From: Brachycybe producta
Taxonomy: Eukaryota > Arthropoda > Diplopoda > Playtdesmida > Andrognathidae
Direction: 5' to 3'
NCBI GenBank assembly: GCA_036925085.1
Contig: JAUPFP010000011.1
Span: 1,634,797 to 1,698,796, forward strand
DNA length: 64,000 nucleotides
Numbering within the stretch: position 1 is the first letter of the stretch; every line of letters begins with the position of its first letter. Below, piece by piece: positions 12,199-23,165 of this stretch. The notes beneath the pieces were generated by a model. It searched no databases, was not told the DNA's origin, and was given only the letters and a program-made list of their open reading frames with translations. A program made the translations under genes and the position numbers.

Positions 12199-12235
12199 TA
12201 CAATATATATAATATATATTGTATATATCATATAA
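12080..12235. repeat. (TA)n-rich microsatellite block
   Basis: Imperfect TA, TATAT and ATATAC runs that generate Tyr/Ile-rich frames on both strands. Confidence 0.9.
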
Positions 12236-12239
12236 TATC

Positions 12240-12570
12240 CCAAGGTCTGTGTGTGTATGTGTGTGGAGTAACAAAAACCATTGAAGCACGTCGGAAATTA
12301 TATAAATTTGAATAAAAGAACCGTTTTTTTTCTCAAGGTCAACTATATGTTGAACTCTTCTTTTGGAAAGTGTAGAAGGGGGGGGAGAGAGAGAGAAAAG
12401 TGGGAGGGGGTGAGGGGAAAAGTTTGGAAAGTGTAGAAAGGGGAGAGAGAGAGAAAAATGGGAGGGGTGACTGAAATTGAAATGAAAGGAGTAAAAAAAG
12501 GAAAAAAACGACGCGCATGCGCACAATTGCCTGTGAATTTTGCTCATTTATGATGGGTTTCCCCACTAGT
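12240..12570 (+). mobile_element. Palindromic MITE family, copy A
   Basis: Contains 'gaagcacgtcgg', 'ttctcaaggtcaactatatg', a GGGGAGAGAGAG tract, 'actgaaattgaaatgaaagg', 'acgcgcatgcgcacaattgc', and ends TTTATGATGGGTTTCCCCACTAGT (ACTAGT at 12565-12570). The same blocks in the same order occur at 50.5 kb (opposite strand) and partly at 59.7 kb. No coding capacity. Confidence 0.7.
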
Positions 12571-12580
12571 ATATATATTA

Positions 12581-12584
12581 AGCC

Positions 12585-12617
<33 letters not shown>

Positions 12618-12880
12618 TGGATATCACTACAAAAACCTTGAAGCACATCGGAATTTATATAGATTTAAATAAATGAACAGCTTATTTTTCTCAAGGTCAA
12701 CTATATGTTGAACTCTCCCCAATTTCTTTTGCTCAGCCCTTTTATGAACGTCATCAGTTTCTAATTGGTTTGTTACTTGGTCTGACGTCATAAAAGGGCG
12801 GATTAAAATAAATTCTAATGCTGGGCACAATTGCCTGTGAATTTGGCTCCCGTCATTAATGACGGGTTACCCCATTTGTT
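12581..12880 (+). mobile_element. Palindromic MITE family, copy B
   Basis: Begins with a (GT)n run, then 'gaagcacatcggaatttat' and 'tcaaggtcaactatatgttg', then an inverted module around 'tttctaattgg' (12735-12805), and ends 'ccgtcattaatgacggg' plus TTACCCCA. It lies head-to-tail with copy A, so one copy may have landed beside the other. Confidence 0.7.
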
Positions 12881-13589
12881 GTATAATAAAAAATAACCAT
12901 GTTAAATGAAATATTTGGGTTTTTATTTTGTCTCGATGCAAATTTCAATTTTTTGTTTAGTTTTTTTGTTTCTCCCGAATATCACTTTTTTAAATTTTTA
13001 TATATAATAATTGTTTTATTTATCACATGTTGCATTAATTTAGTACCTAAGTATGTACGGTATATAATGCACGGAAAGCATTTTAAACTGTGGATGAACA
13101 TTTACATTAGGTTCAAGCATACGGATACCATTTTTTTGACTTCAGTCTTTGAAAAAACTTTTGGTTTCTACGCACACTTATGTGAAACTTTAATTTTAAA
13201 CGCAGTGGTTCTTAAATATTGGTCAATTCTTTTATCTAATTTAATATGAAATTTTTTTTACCGAAAAAACTGGTAATGAAAGGTCAATTTACCGGTAATG
13301 ACGATGTAACAAAATAGACCGGTAACGATAAAACCAGTAATGGAAACCCTACTAAACAATCAAGCCCAAAAAAACACAAAATTGAATCATAAGGTAGAAT
13401 TTATTAGCGAGCGCAAACAACGACCGCGGCCCATTATTGTAACGGACCCTTCTCGACTTGATAGAATCTGCTTATTTATGGACAAGAAACGAGTTTGCTC
13501 TCGTGCCAAAGGTGATTGGCTAGGTCACTTATCCTATCTGGTAAAGATAGATATTTCAATTAATTAGCACATAGTGATGCTTCATGCAT

Positions 13590-13830
13590 TTGGTTGTCTG
13601 AAGTGTTGGGCCCTCCTGAGTTCATTTCAGTGCTTTTCAGGGCGTCTAGAAGACTTTCATTTTTTTCCATTTTCTGAGAATTTCCTCTTCCTCTTGGAAG
13701 AATTTCATTTTTTGGCAATTTTTCCTTTTTTCAATTTATGGGTTTTTATGGTCGTTGGAAGTAGAGACCTACATAAAGCCCATGGGCCATGTGAGCTTTT
13801 GATATCAACCTCCTAATTTTACCCACTTGT
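13590..13830 (+). mobile_element. Fragment of the TAGAGACCTACAT element family
   Basis: The segment from 'gagttcatttcagtgctttt' to 'ggtcgttggaag' followed by TAGAGACCTACATAAAGCCC matches 53.46-53.62 kb closely. Only one element end is present here, so it is a truncated copy. Confidence 0.7.
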
Positions 13831-14056
13831 AGATGGTGTTTTCTGCAACTCGTTTCTTCTCCTGATCGCGCGGTGACCGCTCGAAGAAGATTCGAGTTAC
13901 AGAAGTGGTCGGATGGCGATTAATTGCAATCATCCTCCTGCATGGGGGTGAAATCTGTGCAGAAGGATGGTGGCCATTTTTCCTTGTCAACGCTGATATA
14001 CATCTTCTCCTGTTGTGCTTACCAATAGAAGAAGATGTTGTAGCTGCTTCAGGATC

Positions 14057-14118
14057 GTATGTCTCCTGCCTTATGATGTCTCCTGCCTTATGATGTCTCC
14101 TGCCTTATGATGTCTCCG
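14057..14118 (+). repeat. 17-bp tandem repeat
   Basis: Three and a half direct copies of tgatgtctcctgcctta, the last diverged (ggcc for gcct). Confidence 0.9.
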
Positions 14119-14559
14119 GCCTCTGTAGAGAAGTTATTAGTTACCAAACATTGAGACAACGCTGTTTTCCATTATAAACACTTTTTATTCATCCTAGTAC
14201 GGAAACACTTAGTTTACAAGGATGAATATTGAATATCAAAGGTGCATCCTCATGCCCATGATGTGATACGGATAAATATCTACGTAGTACAAAAGAGAGC
14301 AAAGACAAGGACGAGGAACAAAGAAGAACATGGTCCTTTTTACCTTGGACCTGTGTACACCTATGAGGGGTAACCAGGTCCAAGTGACCATGGTCCTAAG
14401 TGTATCACTCCGCTACTTCGATGTGCCTCAGAAGTGTGAGTCAGAGAGGAGGGAGGGACAAGCAGAAGTTGTTTACCCCCAGGCTATGGTTTTGGCGGGA
14501 ACAGGAGTTACTGGGTGTTACAGCCAGTAGACTTCCCTCCTCACTATGTACATCTGCAC

Positions 14560-14740
14560 CATTCTACATCTAGCATCCTGAAACTTGCAGCTTTCATCCC
14601 AGCTTCGCTCTTGACTCGCCTCCCCACTATGTTGTTACCTAAGGCTGAAAAGACGAGGGCAGAGCCAAGATGAGATTTTAAGCTGCGAGTTTTGGGATGC
14701 TACATGCTAGCAGCGCTGCAGATGCTGAGGCGAGTCAAGG
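14560..14740. repeat. Imperfect inverted repeat
   Basis: 'agcatcctgaaacttgcagc' (about 14572) pairs with the complement of 'gctgcgagttttgggatgct' (about 14681), and 'gactcgcctcc' pairs with 'gaggcgagtc'. It is probably a MITE; no duplication was found. Confidence 0.55.
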
Positions 14741-14955
14741 TAAGACCTACCTAAAGCCCATGGGCCGGTGGACTTTTGCAAAAGCCCAACCCAGCCCATG
14801 GGCTGGGCTGGGCTCGGGCTGGCATTTTTATGTTAAAGGCCCATAGGCCTGGTGGGCTTCGTGGGCCTGGCGGGCTTTGTGGGCCTGGTGGGCATGGTGG
14901 GCTTCATGGGCCTGGTGGACTTTGTGGGTGTCATGGGTCCCCCATAAAGTACAAA
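14737..14955 (+). mobile_element. GGGCCTGGTGGGC minisatellite element, truncated
   Basis: Starts 'taagacctacctaaagccca' (a variant of TAGAGACCTACATAAAGCCC) and continues with GGGCTGGGCT and GGGCCTGGTGGGC/TTCGTG units. It runs directly into LINE sequence, with no right end. Confidence 0.65.
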
Positions 14956-14956
14956 A

Positions 14957-16165
14957 AATGAGGAGCCAGTACACTGGAAAGCTTGAAGACCCCATACCAT
15001 TAAGTGACAGGGATCACCCCGGCCTAGGCACGATGTTTAAAATTGCTGAATTTGAAAAAAAGATGAATCCAAGTATCAACTCCAAGTGTTCACCGATGGA
15101 TCTAAACTACATAGGAAAGTTGGAGCATCCATGGTGCTCATAGAAAGTGAGCAAATCATCAAAGAATGGATAGGCCACTTACCCGATGAATCTACAGTCT
15201 ATCAAGCTGAAACATACGCAATTTGCGAAGCTGTAAACCACATTATGCTGCTTGACATTCAAGAAAAGAAAATCGCCCTAATATCAGACTCCAAGGCAGT
15301 GGCCAAAGGAGATAAAAAAAAATAAAAGTGCCTTCAGAGCACATAAAAAGATCTGCAAAATAAATAACAGTAGAGCCACCATAGAGCTCAAGTGGGTGAA
15401 GGCACACTCTGGGCAAAAATGGAATCAGCACGCAGACAAATTAGCCAAATCAGCCGCTATGCTAATGACAATATTGAAAGGAAAAGTTCCTCAGCGTTGG
15501 ATCAACCGCCAACTAGATAAATCAACTGTAGAGATGTGGCAACAAGATTGGGACCAGTCCTCAAAGGGTCGCGAAACACATCGCTGGATACCAAAACTCG
15601 ACGTAAAACAAAAACAACTGTCTGGGAAATTGGTACAAGTAATCACGGGACACGGAGACTTTAATATATATAAGAGAAGATTCAATCTGGGAGAAGATAA
15701 CACGGAAAGAATATGCAACTGCGGCCAGGAAGAAGATACGATCGATCATCTGCTCTGGAGAGGTGGAGCTACTCGAGTGGTAATAGTGAGAACGAGACTA
15801 TAAGCAGCAGTAAACAAAACAAATCTAGGATGGCCTTGCTGTGTGGATCACTTAATAACGAAAGACCTGTTGGAACACTTTAAGAGATTTTGCAAAGAAA
15901 TCTTCGAAGAGGAAGAATAATGAATGATTAAATAACTCTGGGTTTTTGACCTAAAAGCTTTTCCCAAGATAAGGTCTTCTTAGGGGCTCGCTACTGGGCG
16001 GGTCCAGGCTGAGCCATCTGCTCCTTGGTGCGGGAAGCAAATGAAGTATGGTGTGAAGAAGCCCTAATACCCATTGGGTGGGAGGGGCGAAGAATAATTC
16101 CTGTATGTAAGAACCTGGTCCAAACTATATGCCAAGTCCTCTCAAACCCCACAAACAAATAAAAG
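14957..16165 (+). pseudogene. RNase H domain and C-terminus of a non-LTR retrotransposon
   Basis: Remnant of a LINE ORF2 that carried an RNase H domain, as in the I/R1/LOA/Outcast groups; this domain removes RNA from the RNA-DNA hybrid during retrotransposition. All four acidic catalytic positions are readable: D in VFTDGSK (15095-15097), E in QAETYAI (15209), D in LISDSKA (15287) and D in QHADKLAK (15435), plus WVKAHSG at 15393. A frameshift after the A-rich run at 15316-15325 separates the first three from the rest. Downstream, 'CNCGQEEDTIDHLLW' resembles the CCHC end motif but its last Cys is missing. A likely end of the ORF is TAA at 15918-15920, then a GC-richer 3' UTR to about 16165. 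The 5' part (EN, RT) is absent. Identity as an RNase H LINE is firm; the clade is inference. Confidence 0.8.
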
Positions 16166-16337
16166 TTTAAATTGTTTATAATATTATGTAATTTCAGTTT
16201 GAAATTTGTACATTTTAATAATTAGAAAATTATGTTATATGAAAATGGTTTAGAAAAATTAGTCTTAAATGTCACAGTATATTTTAGAATAATTGTGTAA
16301 ATTCTAAAATGTTTAAGAGACATAATGTTCCCGAGTT

Positions 16338-16373
16338 TATTGCAGGTGTACTGAGTCGAATTGAAATTGAATG
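16338..16373 (+). repeat. LINE 3'-tail fragment (TTGAA-type)
   Basis: 'tattgcaggtgtactgagtc' followed by GAATTGAAATTGAAT matches the tail at 2403-2440 and the one at 38836. Only the last 36 bases are recognisable. Confidence 0.65.
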
Positions 16374-17629
16374 TTGCAATGACATGTCGTGATCGGACCC
16401 CCTTAAAGAAAGGCCATGGTCTGGAGAACCAGTAAGACCCAATGTAATTATGGCCCTGATTCCAGCTATAGAAATCTATTTTTCAAGCACATTTTTAAAA
16501 CTCACGTGCCGTTCAACATTTTTTTTTGGGGGGGGGCCAAAAAAAATTGTACATGAAACTGGCTCGTTGGATCTGTGAAATATCGTATTACTTACACCAC
16601 CCACACATTTTTCCCTCATTTCAGAACCTCAGTATATATTTTAATATAGTCTAGAATAATCCACAAAAATGACTGGGTGTATGCTGCTTGCTTAGATTTA
16701 GTACTCCCCAACTTCAAATAACAATCATCCCTACACGGATTACACTGCAGTCAGTATTCCATTTCCGCTTCATGAAGCTCACCTCCAACATTGAAACATT
16801 ACTTTCAGATAGTTTGTGCCAAATGGATCATAGGCTACTGGACCCACTTCTATAATAAAAGCAAAGCTTGTCTATCCCCTTGCTATATTATTATATGTTG
16901 AGATCAAAACTCAAAAGTTGTTCAGAGCTAATAATACCTAGCTATTATCAGTTGTGGCCCAGTTCAAAAGAATAGCCAGGTCTGTGAATGCTCAGACAGT
17001 AACAGTTCTGGTCACATTATCAGTTTTGCTCATAAAACATAGACATTACATGAAAAAGACTGTCGCATATATAGTCTGTCTCGTGCAGTTACTAAGAGAG
17101 AAACAGCTTTGAGACAAGTAAACATCATTGATGTTCATAGAAAGCATTTCCTTTTTTTAAAAAAAAAACTAAAATAAAATGAAAAGTTGTCTAGTCTACA
17201 TCTGTAGCTGCAATTCTACGTAGTTCCAATTACGGATCAATGTACTGGCAAAAATTACTACAATTTAGACGTCAAAGTATATGAAAACTACCATTCATAT
17301 TTTGATGGCATATAATTTTCAAATATGCATTCCCTCCCTTCCTCCCTCCCTCTGCACCTTATATGAGTGACAGTAACAAAACTGCACAAAATGTAAACAT
17401 GCAATATAATAAAGATAAAACATAACATTGAAGCAAGAAAAGATAAAAAAATAACAGGTGAAAACATAGATAGAAAAAGCAAATTGCATTGAAACTCTGA
17501 AAAAAACAACGGTGTCCAAGTTAAAGTGAATGTTTCTATTAGGATATGCTTATACCCATTCCCTAATGCGGATCTCAGACTATTGCTGACGTGTCCACCA
17601 TCTATGATCGCAGACTGGATACAGTTCAA
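16374..17629. other. Non-coding stretch, nothing recognised
   Basis: AT-rich DNA with a G9 run at about 16531. No gene or repeat family was identified. Confidence 0.45.
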
Positions 17630-17853
17630 GAACATTTTTTTTAAATTGAAAATTTGTATACAGTATATATTAAGCTTTGTAAAATAAACCGGTTTTTTCT
17701 CATTGTGAATTTTATGTTGCACTCTCCTGATCCAAGAACCTAAACAATAGTAAGGTGCTTATGAAGTATTTGAATAAAATAGTTAAATAATTTTAGTAGA
17801 AAAATTAAACTAGAATTTTGTACCTGTCATTTATGACGGGTTACCTCACTAGT
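17630..17853 (+). mobile_element. Palindromic MITE family, diverged copy C
   Basis: 'ttctcattgtgaattttatg' plus 'ttgcactctcc' parallels the 'ttctcaaggtcaactatatg' block of copies A, B and D, and the end 'gtcatttatgacgggttacc' plus TCACTAGT (ACTAGT 17848-17853) matches the family terminus. Confidence 0.55.
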
Positions 17854-17945
17854 ATATTATACAGTAGGTACTGAATTGTGTATATTTATCAGTTGTGCAA
17901 CTAGCAAATGCGCACTGAACCAACATGCAGGATATAGGCTACTTA

Positions 17946-18440
17946 CAGTGGCGCAGCAAAGGCTTACTTACTGTCGAAAAAGCGTCGACTGATCCTGGTC
18001 GGTTAGGACCCAGCAGAGTGGTCGGCAACCCCGGGCCCACTTCTGACCAGCCGTGGCCGAATCTGGCGGATTTCGGTCAAAAGTGACTACGGTAGCCATA
18101 CGTTGAGAACGGTAAAAAAAGTTACGCCCCGGGAGAGTAAACCCCTAGGATTATTTGACTTTGTTGCGCCCCTTACCTCCCTCTCCAAATAGCCCTCATA
18201 CTGGGTGGGGGTGCTATTTTGATGAACGGCGGAACCGGTCTGAACAACAGTAGGAACAGTCGGAAGGTCAGGAAAGGTTAGGAAATTAAACCTGTAGCAG
18301 GGGGTCCAGGGGGCAAAGCCCCCAGTTTTTAAAGAATTATTAAAACAAATTCGTCCATTGTTCCGATCGTTCCTCTCGTTAATCAAATTGGGAAACAGTC
18401 GAACAATGGACTAATTTGATTTAATAATTTTTTAAAAACT
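17946..18440 (+). mobile_element. hAT-like element with GATGAACGGCGGA module, left end present
   Basis: Starts CAGTGGCGCAGCAAAGGC. Positions 17968-18135 match 47171-47350 closely ('tggtcggcaaccccgggccc'). Positions 18200-18310 ('ttttgatgaacggcgga', 'ccagggggcaaagccccc') match 57.55 kb and, inverted, 60.1-60.3 kb. It finishes in an inverted repeat of about 40-base arms (18309-18440). No right TIR or duplication was found. Confidence 0.5.
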
Positions 18441-18461
18441 GGAGGCTGCACTCCCAACCAC

Positions 18462-18529
18462 CCTGCAACAATGTATCGGAGCAGCCCCGCAACAATGTAT
18501 CGAAACAAAGAATCCAGGTGTGTACTAGG
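18462..18529 (+). mobile_element. Right-end fragment of the 'gtgtactaggc' MITE
   Basis: 'caacaatgtatcg' occurs twice, then 'caaagaatccaggtgtgtac' and TAGGC followed by TTA. It matches the right end of the element at 45742-46404; the left end is absent. Confidence 0.55.
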
Positions 18530-19315
18530 CTTAAGATACAGACAAGGTATTAAGCATAATGCAGACGCAAACCACCACCTATCAACATATACTGTGTTGA
18601 TCATGAATAAGCATTCAAACGAACATTTCCTGTTTATTTGTCATAAACAAATAAATACATAAACTCTTTTACAATGTTTTTTTAATTAAATAACAATTGA
18701 GATAGTTCTAGACATTAGTGATGACGACACTACTGAGTTATAAATAATTTAATTAAATATGACAAAAGAAAACAATAGTCTATAGGATATTGTGATTGAC
18801 ACTTGAGCTGGCATATGAGCATTGTTAACGCCGATTATGAAGAATGCAAGTAAGTAAAGGTCAAAATTGGTTAAATCAAAGTCTACGAGCTAGGTGAATC
18901 CATAAAACATGCAAATACACTGTGCTTCAAAAATGTATAAATTTGTGCATTTTAATAAAACTTATTCAATAGAGAGAGAGAAAAAAAAAGATTTCCGCGG
19001 TCAGCAAACCCTGGATCTTTCTTCAATGTAACCGCAGATGTGGCGATTGAGGCAAATAATTCGCCATATCGTAAAAAAATGCGACACTGAACGATTTATT
19101 TAAATTAAAAATATAACCAAGTATATAGTTAGTTATATATCAATCACAGTGAAATCAAATCAGGCATAAATGAGTAAACCCCTAATTTGTTCAAATTGGA
19201 ATCAAAATTTTATATGCGAAATTAAACATAATGTTGACAAGACATTTGTGACGTCAACCTGGTTAGATACATCGAAATGGTGTTAATAACCATATACATG
19301 TAGATAGAGATTTGA
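18530..19315. other. Non-coding stretch, nothing recognised
   Basis: AT-rich, with a short GA run at 18974. No supported gene or repeat. Confidence 0.45.
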
Positions 19316-19857
19316 TAGACCCCTCAGCCATATTTTTTACGATTTTTGGCGGTTTTCTGATAAAAATCGGCAGAAGTCAGACTTAGCCGCATTTTTTTCT
19401 GGCAGCTTTCGCGACTGGGCTAAAATTCGGCGGATATTAGGCTTATTTGCGGCTTCAAGTTCCGAGCAGTTGCAAAAAAATAAATAAAAACGTTAATAAA
19501 AAAAGTAATTTCATTTTTTAGGACACTGGACTAAAATTCCAATTTTCAAGTTACAATATTTAATGAAAATTATCGTGAATAAAAGAAATCCTGTTTAGTT
19601 TTTCGGGTCTCGACGACTTACGACGGCCATTGCATAAAAGTCATCCAGAACTTGCTCTCAACTGCAACTGACACAGAGGACATTCACAAATATAATCCTG
19701 CAAGTTTTAATTATTAAATACAATTAAACTTTTTTCGGATAAGCTGAAATTATTTTTGGTGGCTGGATAACAAGCTAGCCATAAAATTATTCGGCGGAAT
19801 TCGGCTGCAAGAAAAAAATTCAGCTAAGGCGCCTAAAAGCGGCAGCTGAGGCGTCTA
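19316..19857. mobile_element. hAT-like element, 542 bp, near-perfect 8-bp duplication
   Basis: Left end TAGACCCCTCAGCC; inverted right end TAGACGCCTCAGCTGCC. Flanks are AGATTTGA (19308-19315) and AGATATGA (19858-19865), 7 of 8 identical. The interior has scattered 'cggc' motifs in both orientations and no transposase. Confidence 0.75.
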
Positions 19858-19987
19858 AGATATGATAGTGACAGGCTATCGAAATTACTGTTTCCGACCC
19901 AATTATAATCTACATCAAGAATGTACATTGCTCTTGTGGCTAATTCGGTTGAACAAACGAAACCTAACTAAAAGCCAAAAAAAAAAA

Positions 19988-20052
19988 TTGGCGGTTATTC
20001 AGGTTGAAGTTTCTTCAATTTGGCGGTTATTCAAATTGGCGCTTATTCAGTC
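19988..20052 (+). repeat. Triplicated 'ttggcggttattca' motif
   Basis: Three close copies of (t)tggcg(g/c)ttattca within 65 bases, with variable spacing. Confidence 0.75.
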
Positions 20053-20304
20053 GCCTCAAGAATATGTTACCACGAACACCCGACTACAAATGCCGCATGA
20101 GATTATATATTACCAGCATAAAGAATAGCAAGAAAACAAACAACAGAATAATGAAATGTTTATTATGTTTATATCTCATTAAAAGATGGTTTGTTGAACT
20201 TTTTTTCCACAAATAGTTCAATTCTTTCATACGGTGTTAATTTAGAAGTTCGTTATATGACTTGAGGTAATTAGAATACATTACAAAAAGTGGCGCCAAA
20301 ACGT

Positions 20305-20792
20305 TTAGTGAGTGAGAGAGCGCGCCAAGAGAGAGAGAGAGAGAGAGAGAGTGCCAGAAAGAGAGAGAGAGCGAGGGAAAGAAAGAGAGATATGATGATG
20401 AACTACTTTATTGAGTAGACTGCCTCACCAGTGATAGAGAGAGGGGGAGAGAGAGACAGAGAGAGAGGGAGAGAGAAGAAAAGAGATAGAGCGAGAAAGA
20501 GAGAGAGAGAGAGAGAAGAAAAGAGATAGAGAGAGAGAGAAGAAAAGATAGAGAGAGAGAGAGTGAGAGAGACCGAGACCGAGAGAGAGAGAGGGAGAGA
20601 GAGAGAGAGAAAGAGAAAAAGATAGATAGAAGGAAAGAGAGGGAGATAGAAGAAAAGAGAGAAAGCAAGAGAGAGGGAGAGAGAAGAAAAAAGAGAGAAA
20701 GCAAGAGAGAGAGAAGAAAAGAGAAAGCAAGAGAGAGAGAGAGAGAGAGAGAGAAGGAAAGAGAGAGAGAGAGAAGGAAAGAGAGAGATAAA
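20305..20792. repeat. (GA)n-rich microsatellite cluster, about 490 bp
   Basis: Purine-only GA/GGA/GAAA blocks with rare interruptions and 'agaagaaaagaga' super-units. The minus strand reads as Ser/Leu/Phe-only frames, which are artefacts. A polypurine tract of this length could form triplex structures (inference). Confidence 0.9.
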
Positions 20793-21865
20793 ACAAAACA
20801 AGCAACAAATGAAATTGAAGCTTAGACCACAAATTGGTATTTGCGACAAACACAAGCAGCTTAGAAATGGAGATAATAAGTGAGAATTTATCATTGAATG
20901 TCTTTTTGTGTGACACTGCAAACAGGAATGAAATTATGAAAACAAGCCGAACCAGCTGGTCATTTCCGATAACACACACACAAACAAACAAACAAACAAC
21001 AAATGATCACTGAAAGAAAGATAAACAACTTTAGATCCTTAATAAAACCTACTTATTTGGCCTATAGGCTAGAAATTCTTGGGCATGTGTAACCCAATTA
21101 TTGAAACCAATTCCATGCTTCAGCGTAAAAAAAAAACTTCTTAACAAACCAATCTTAAGTAAAAAACTTATCTCACACAAATTGCAAGATACTTTTCATT
21201 TCACTGTAATTTTTATGACCATTTAGCTATTAGCATAGGAATTTGTACAACTTCCCAGAAAATTAATTTGTCTGAATATTTATCATAGAAAAGACAACAT
21301 TAACTTGAATGTCGAAAATGGGTCCATTGATCGCCAAATTCAGTTCATTCAACCAAAAATGAACATTAGTTTTTTTTTAGATCTCTCCTCATTACTTGAA
21401 ATAAAGTGACACATTCATCTATCATTCTATCAGAAGCGTAAAGTGCTTTATCCAGATCCGAAAACTAATACACCACTAACAACTTATGACGCAATGAAAC
21501 TAGTTGTGTGATGTACAAATATTATAGTAAACTTATAAGAATGCAAGTAGATCATTTAGTTTGTTCCTGTAGCATTAAATGGCGCCACTAGCCCTCCCAT
21601 AGAAATGTACTGACAGTCTTGACACTCTTCAACTCTTGACTCATCTTTCTTTTTTTCACGCAAACTTTTAATAGCAATGCTATGTTTAGATGCTCTCTTC
21701 ACTTATATGTTCTGGGTAAGTTTGTCACAACTGATAATATGTTGTTTTGGACACTTTTATAAATTGTGGGTTTAAATTTTCATGACTGCATTTATATATA
21801 TTTTTTATATTTGCATTGTAGGTTATTTTTTTTAGTTATTATATTGTCTATTGAATCTTAATGTT
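20793..21865. other. Non-coding stretch, nothing firm
   Basis: AT-rich. A splice-acceptor-like sequence on the minus strand near 20922 opens a frame toward the GA cluster, but two frames stay open there because the repeat has no stops, so no exon is called. Confidence 0.4.
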
Positions 21866-21935
21866 CCTCTGCCATAGGCCAACCGGTTGCTTGCAGAATA
21901 TTTTTTTAATTGTATTTGTAAAAAATAAAATAAAG
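21866..21935 (+). repeat. LINE 3'-tail fragment ('cctctgccataggcc' type)
   Basis: 'cctctgccataggcc', then 'ttgcttgcaga' and an AT-rich tail, matches 54362-54430, where it follows a LINE ORF end. Confidence 0.6.
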
Positions 21936-21989
21936 TACTGAAGAATTTGAAACAGTATTGACCTTTTAAAAAATGAGGTTTAGAAATTG

Positions 21990-22270
21990 CCAGCTTTAAG
22001 GATTTCCCAGACCAACGCCGGACATGGGAGCAGTAGTGAGAAAGTCGCGGGAACGCGGGATCTGGATTACTTTTCCACACCGTGATGAGGGGAGGTGGAG
22101 GGGACGCGGGATTTCCCATCCTGACGGGAAGCCTTTCGGGTTAGAATCCGCCCCACTTCCCGCCGGTGGTGGGGCAGCAATGGTGTGTGCAAAACCATTT
22201 CCCGCAATATGTTGGATGTCCCACAACCTTTCCACTACCGCTCCTAAGTCCAGCGATGTTCTCAAAGTTC
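21990..22270. other. GC-richer patch, unknown repeat
   Basis: About 280 bases of clearly higher GC with 'acgcgggat' occurring twice (near 22053 and 22104) and 'ttcccgc' inverted motifs. Open frames on both strands, none with recognisable content. A transposon fragment is likely, but no ends were found. Confidence 0.35.
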
Positions 22271-22799
22271 CCTTATGAAAATAAACATTTTTAAATTAAT
22301 ATTCTTGGGCGTTTTATGTGCGCCACTTGGTATGTTTAGATACTAAATTAGGGCGTTGGTTTTGTGACATACTGTATATTAAATTACATGCACACGGCTT
22401 AATAAATTCATGGTTGATACTGTACAAAAAAACTTAAAAAGAAAGATACAACTCACGCAACTAATATTCCCTATCAGCAACTGCAAAGTTCCGCATAAAA
22501 TACAACATAACATGGAAGTCAAATCTTTAGCATAATATTCAACATTAAAAAAAAATTGTTAGTGTATATCAGATCACACAAATAATATGATCGTTATTTA
22601 AGTCACGAAACTACTGAATAGGAAGGAGAAAAAAACCACACCCACTCAGAATAGCATAGCATCTTATTACAAATTAAATAGGCCCTACTGAATTTCAAAC
22701 CCTTCATTGTGGGATCATATGATGCTATGAAACCGATTGATTTCTACCTAAATAGCTATAAATATATGCAAGCAAAAGCTACAACATCGTTTCCATGGG

Positions 22800-23165
22800 T
22801 GTGGGACATTTGCCCTAAAGACACTCGCCCTACGGACACGTGCCCTAAAACCATTTGCCCTAAAGGAACATTTGCCCCAATTACTAGTGTAAACTTACAT
22901 CATTTGGCGTTTTTTGCATGCCTGCAGCACACAGATCCAATTTATCATACTCCACCAAAAGACATTAAACCATATGAAAAGAGAGAACAAAAAAGTGGTT
23001 TTAGGGTAAGTGTCCTTTAGGGCAAATGGTTTTAGGGCATATGTCCCTTTAGGGCATATGTCCCTTTAGGGCAAATGGTTTTAGAGCAAATGCCCCATTA
23101 GGGCAAATGTTCCTTTAGGGCATATGGTTTTAGGGCAAGTGTCTGTATAGGGCAAATGTCTATAT
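22800..23165. repeat. Foldback minisatellite unit 1 ('tttgccctaaa' 16-mers around a core)
   Basis: Left array (about 22806-22881): 16-mers of the type 'acatttgccctaaagg' in the forward sense. Core: 22882-22987. Right array (22990-23165): the same 16-mers inverted ('ttagggcaaatgg'). The core matches, inverted, the core of the unit at 25.2-25.9 kb. The right end reads 'gggcaaatgtctatatcccc', the inverse of the left terminus of the other unit. Confidence 0.8.

Larger units (their letters stand above)
11946..13351. mobile_element. hAT element, 1406 bp, perfect 8-bp duplication, with nested inserts
   Basis: Left end TAGGGATTTCCATTACTGG; inverted right end TAGGGTTTCCATTACTGGT. Both sides carry CTAAACAA (11938-11945, 13352-13359). 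'Accggtaa' motifs recur near both ends as sub-terminal repeats. The middle is interrupted by (TA)n and by two palindromic MITE copies (about 12.24-12.88 kb). The remaining interior (12.9-13.25 kb) is T-rich and has no recognisable transposase. Confidence 0.85.

Noticed and set aside
12899-13249. 116-residue Phe/Leu-rich frame
   Set aside because: T-rich filler inside a hAT element; no transposase motif.
13340-13567. 75-residue frame with Arg/Lys/Asp-rich end
   Set aside because: Looks somewhat protein-like but has no splice, homology or polyadenylation support, and its start overlaps a hAT terminus and its target duplication.
20403-20991. Ser/Leu/Phe-rich frames up to 188 residues
   Set aside because: Translation of a (GA)n cluster; low complexity and open in several frames.
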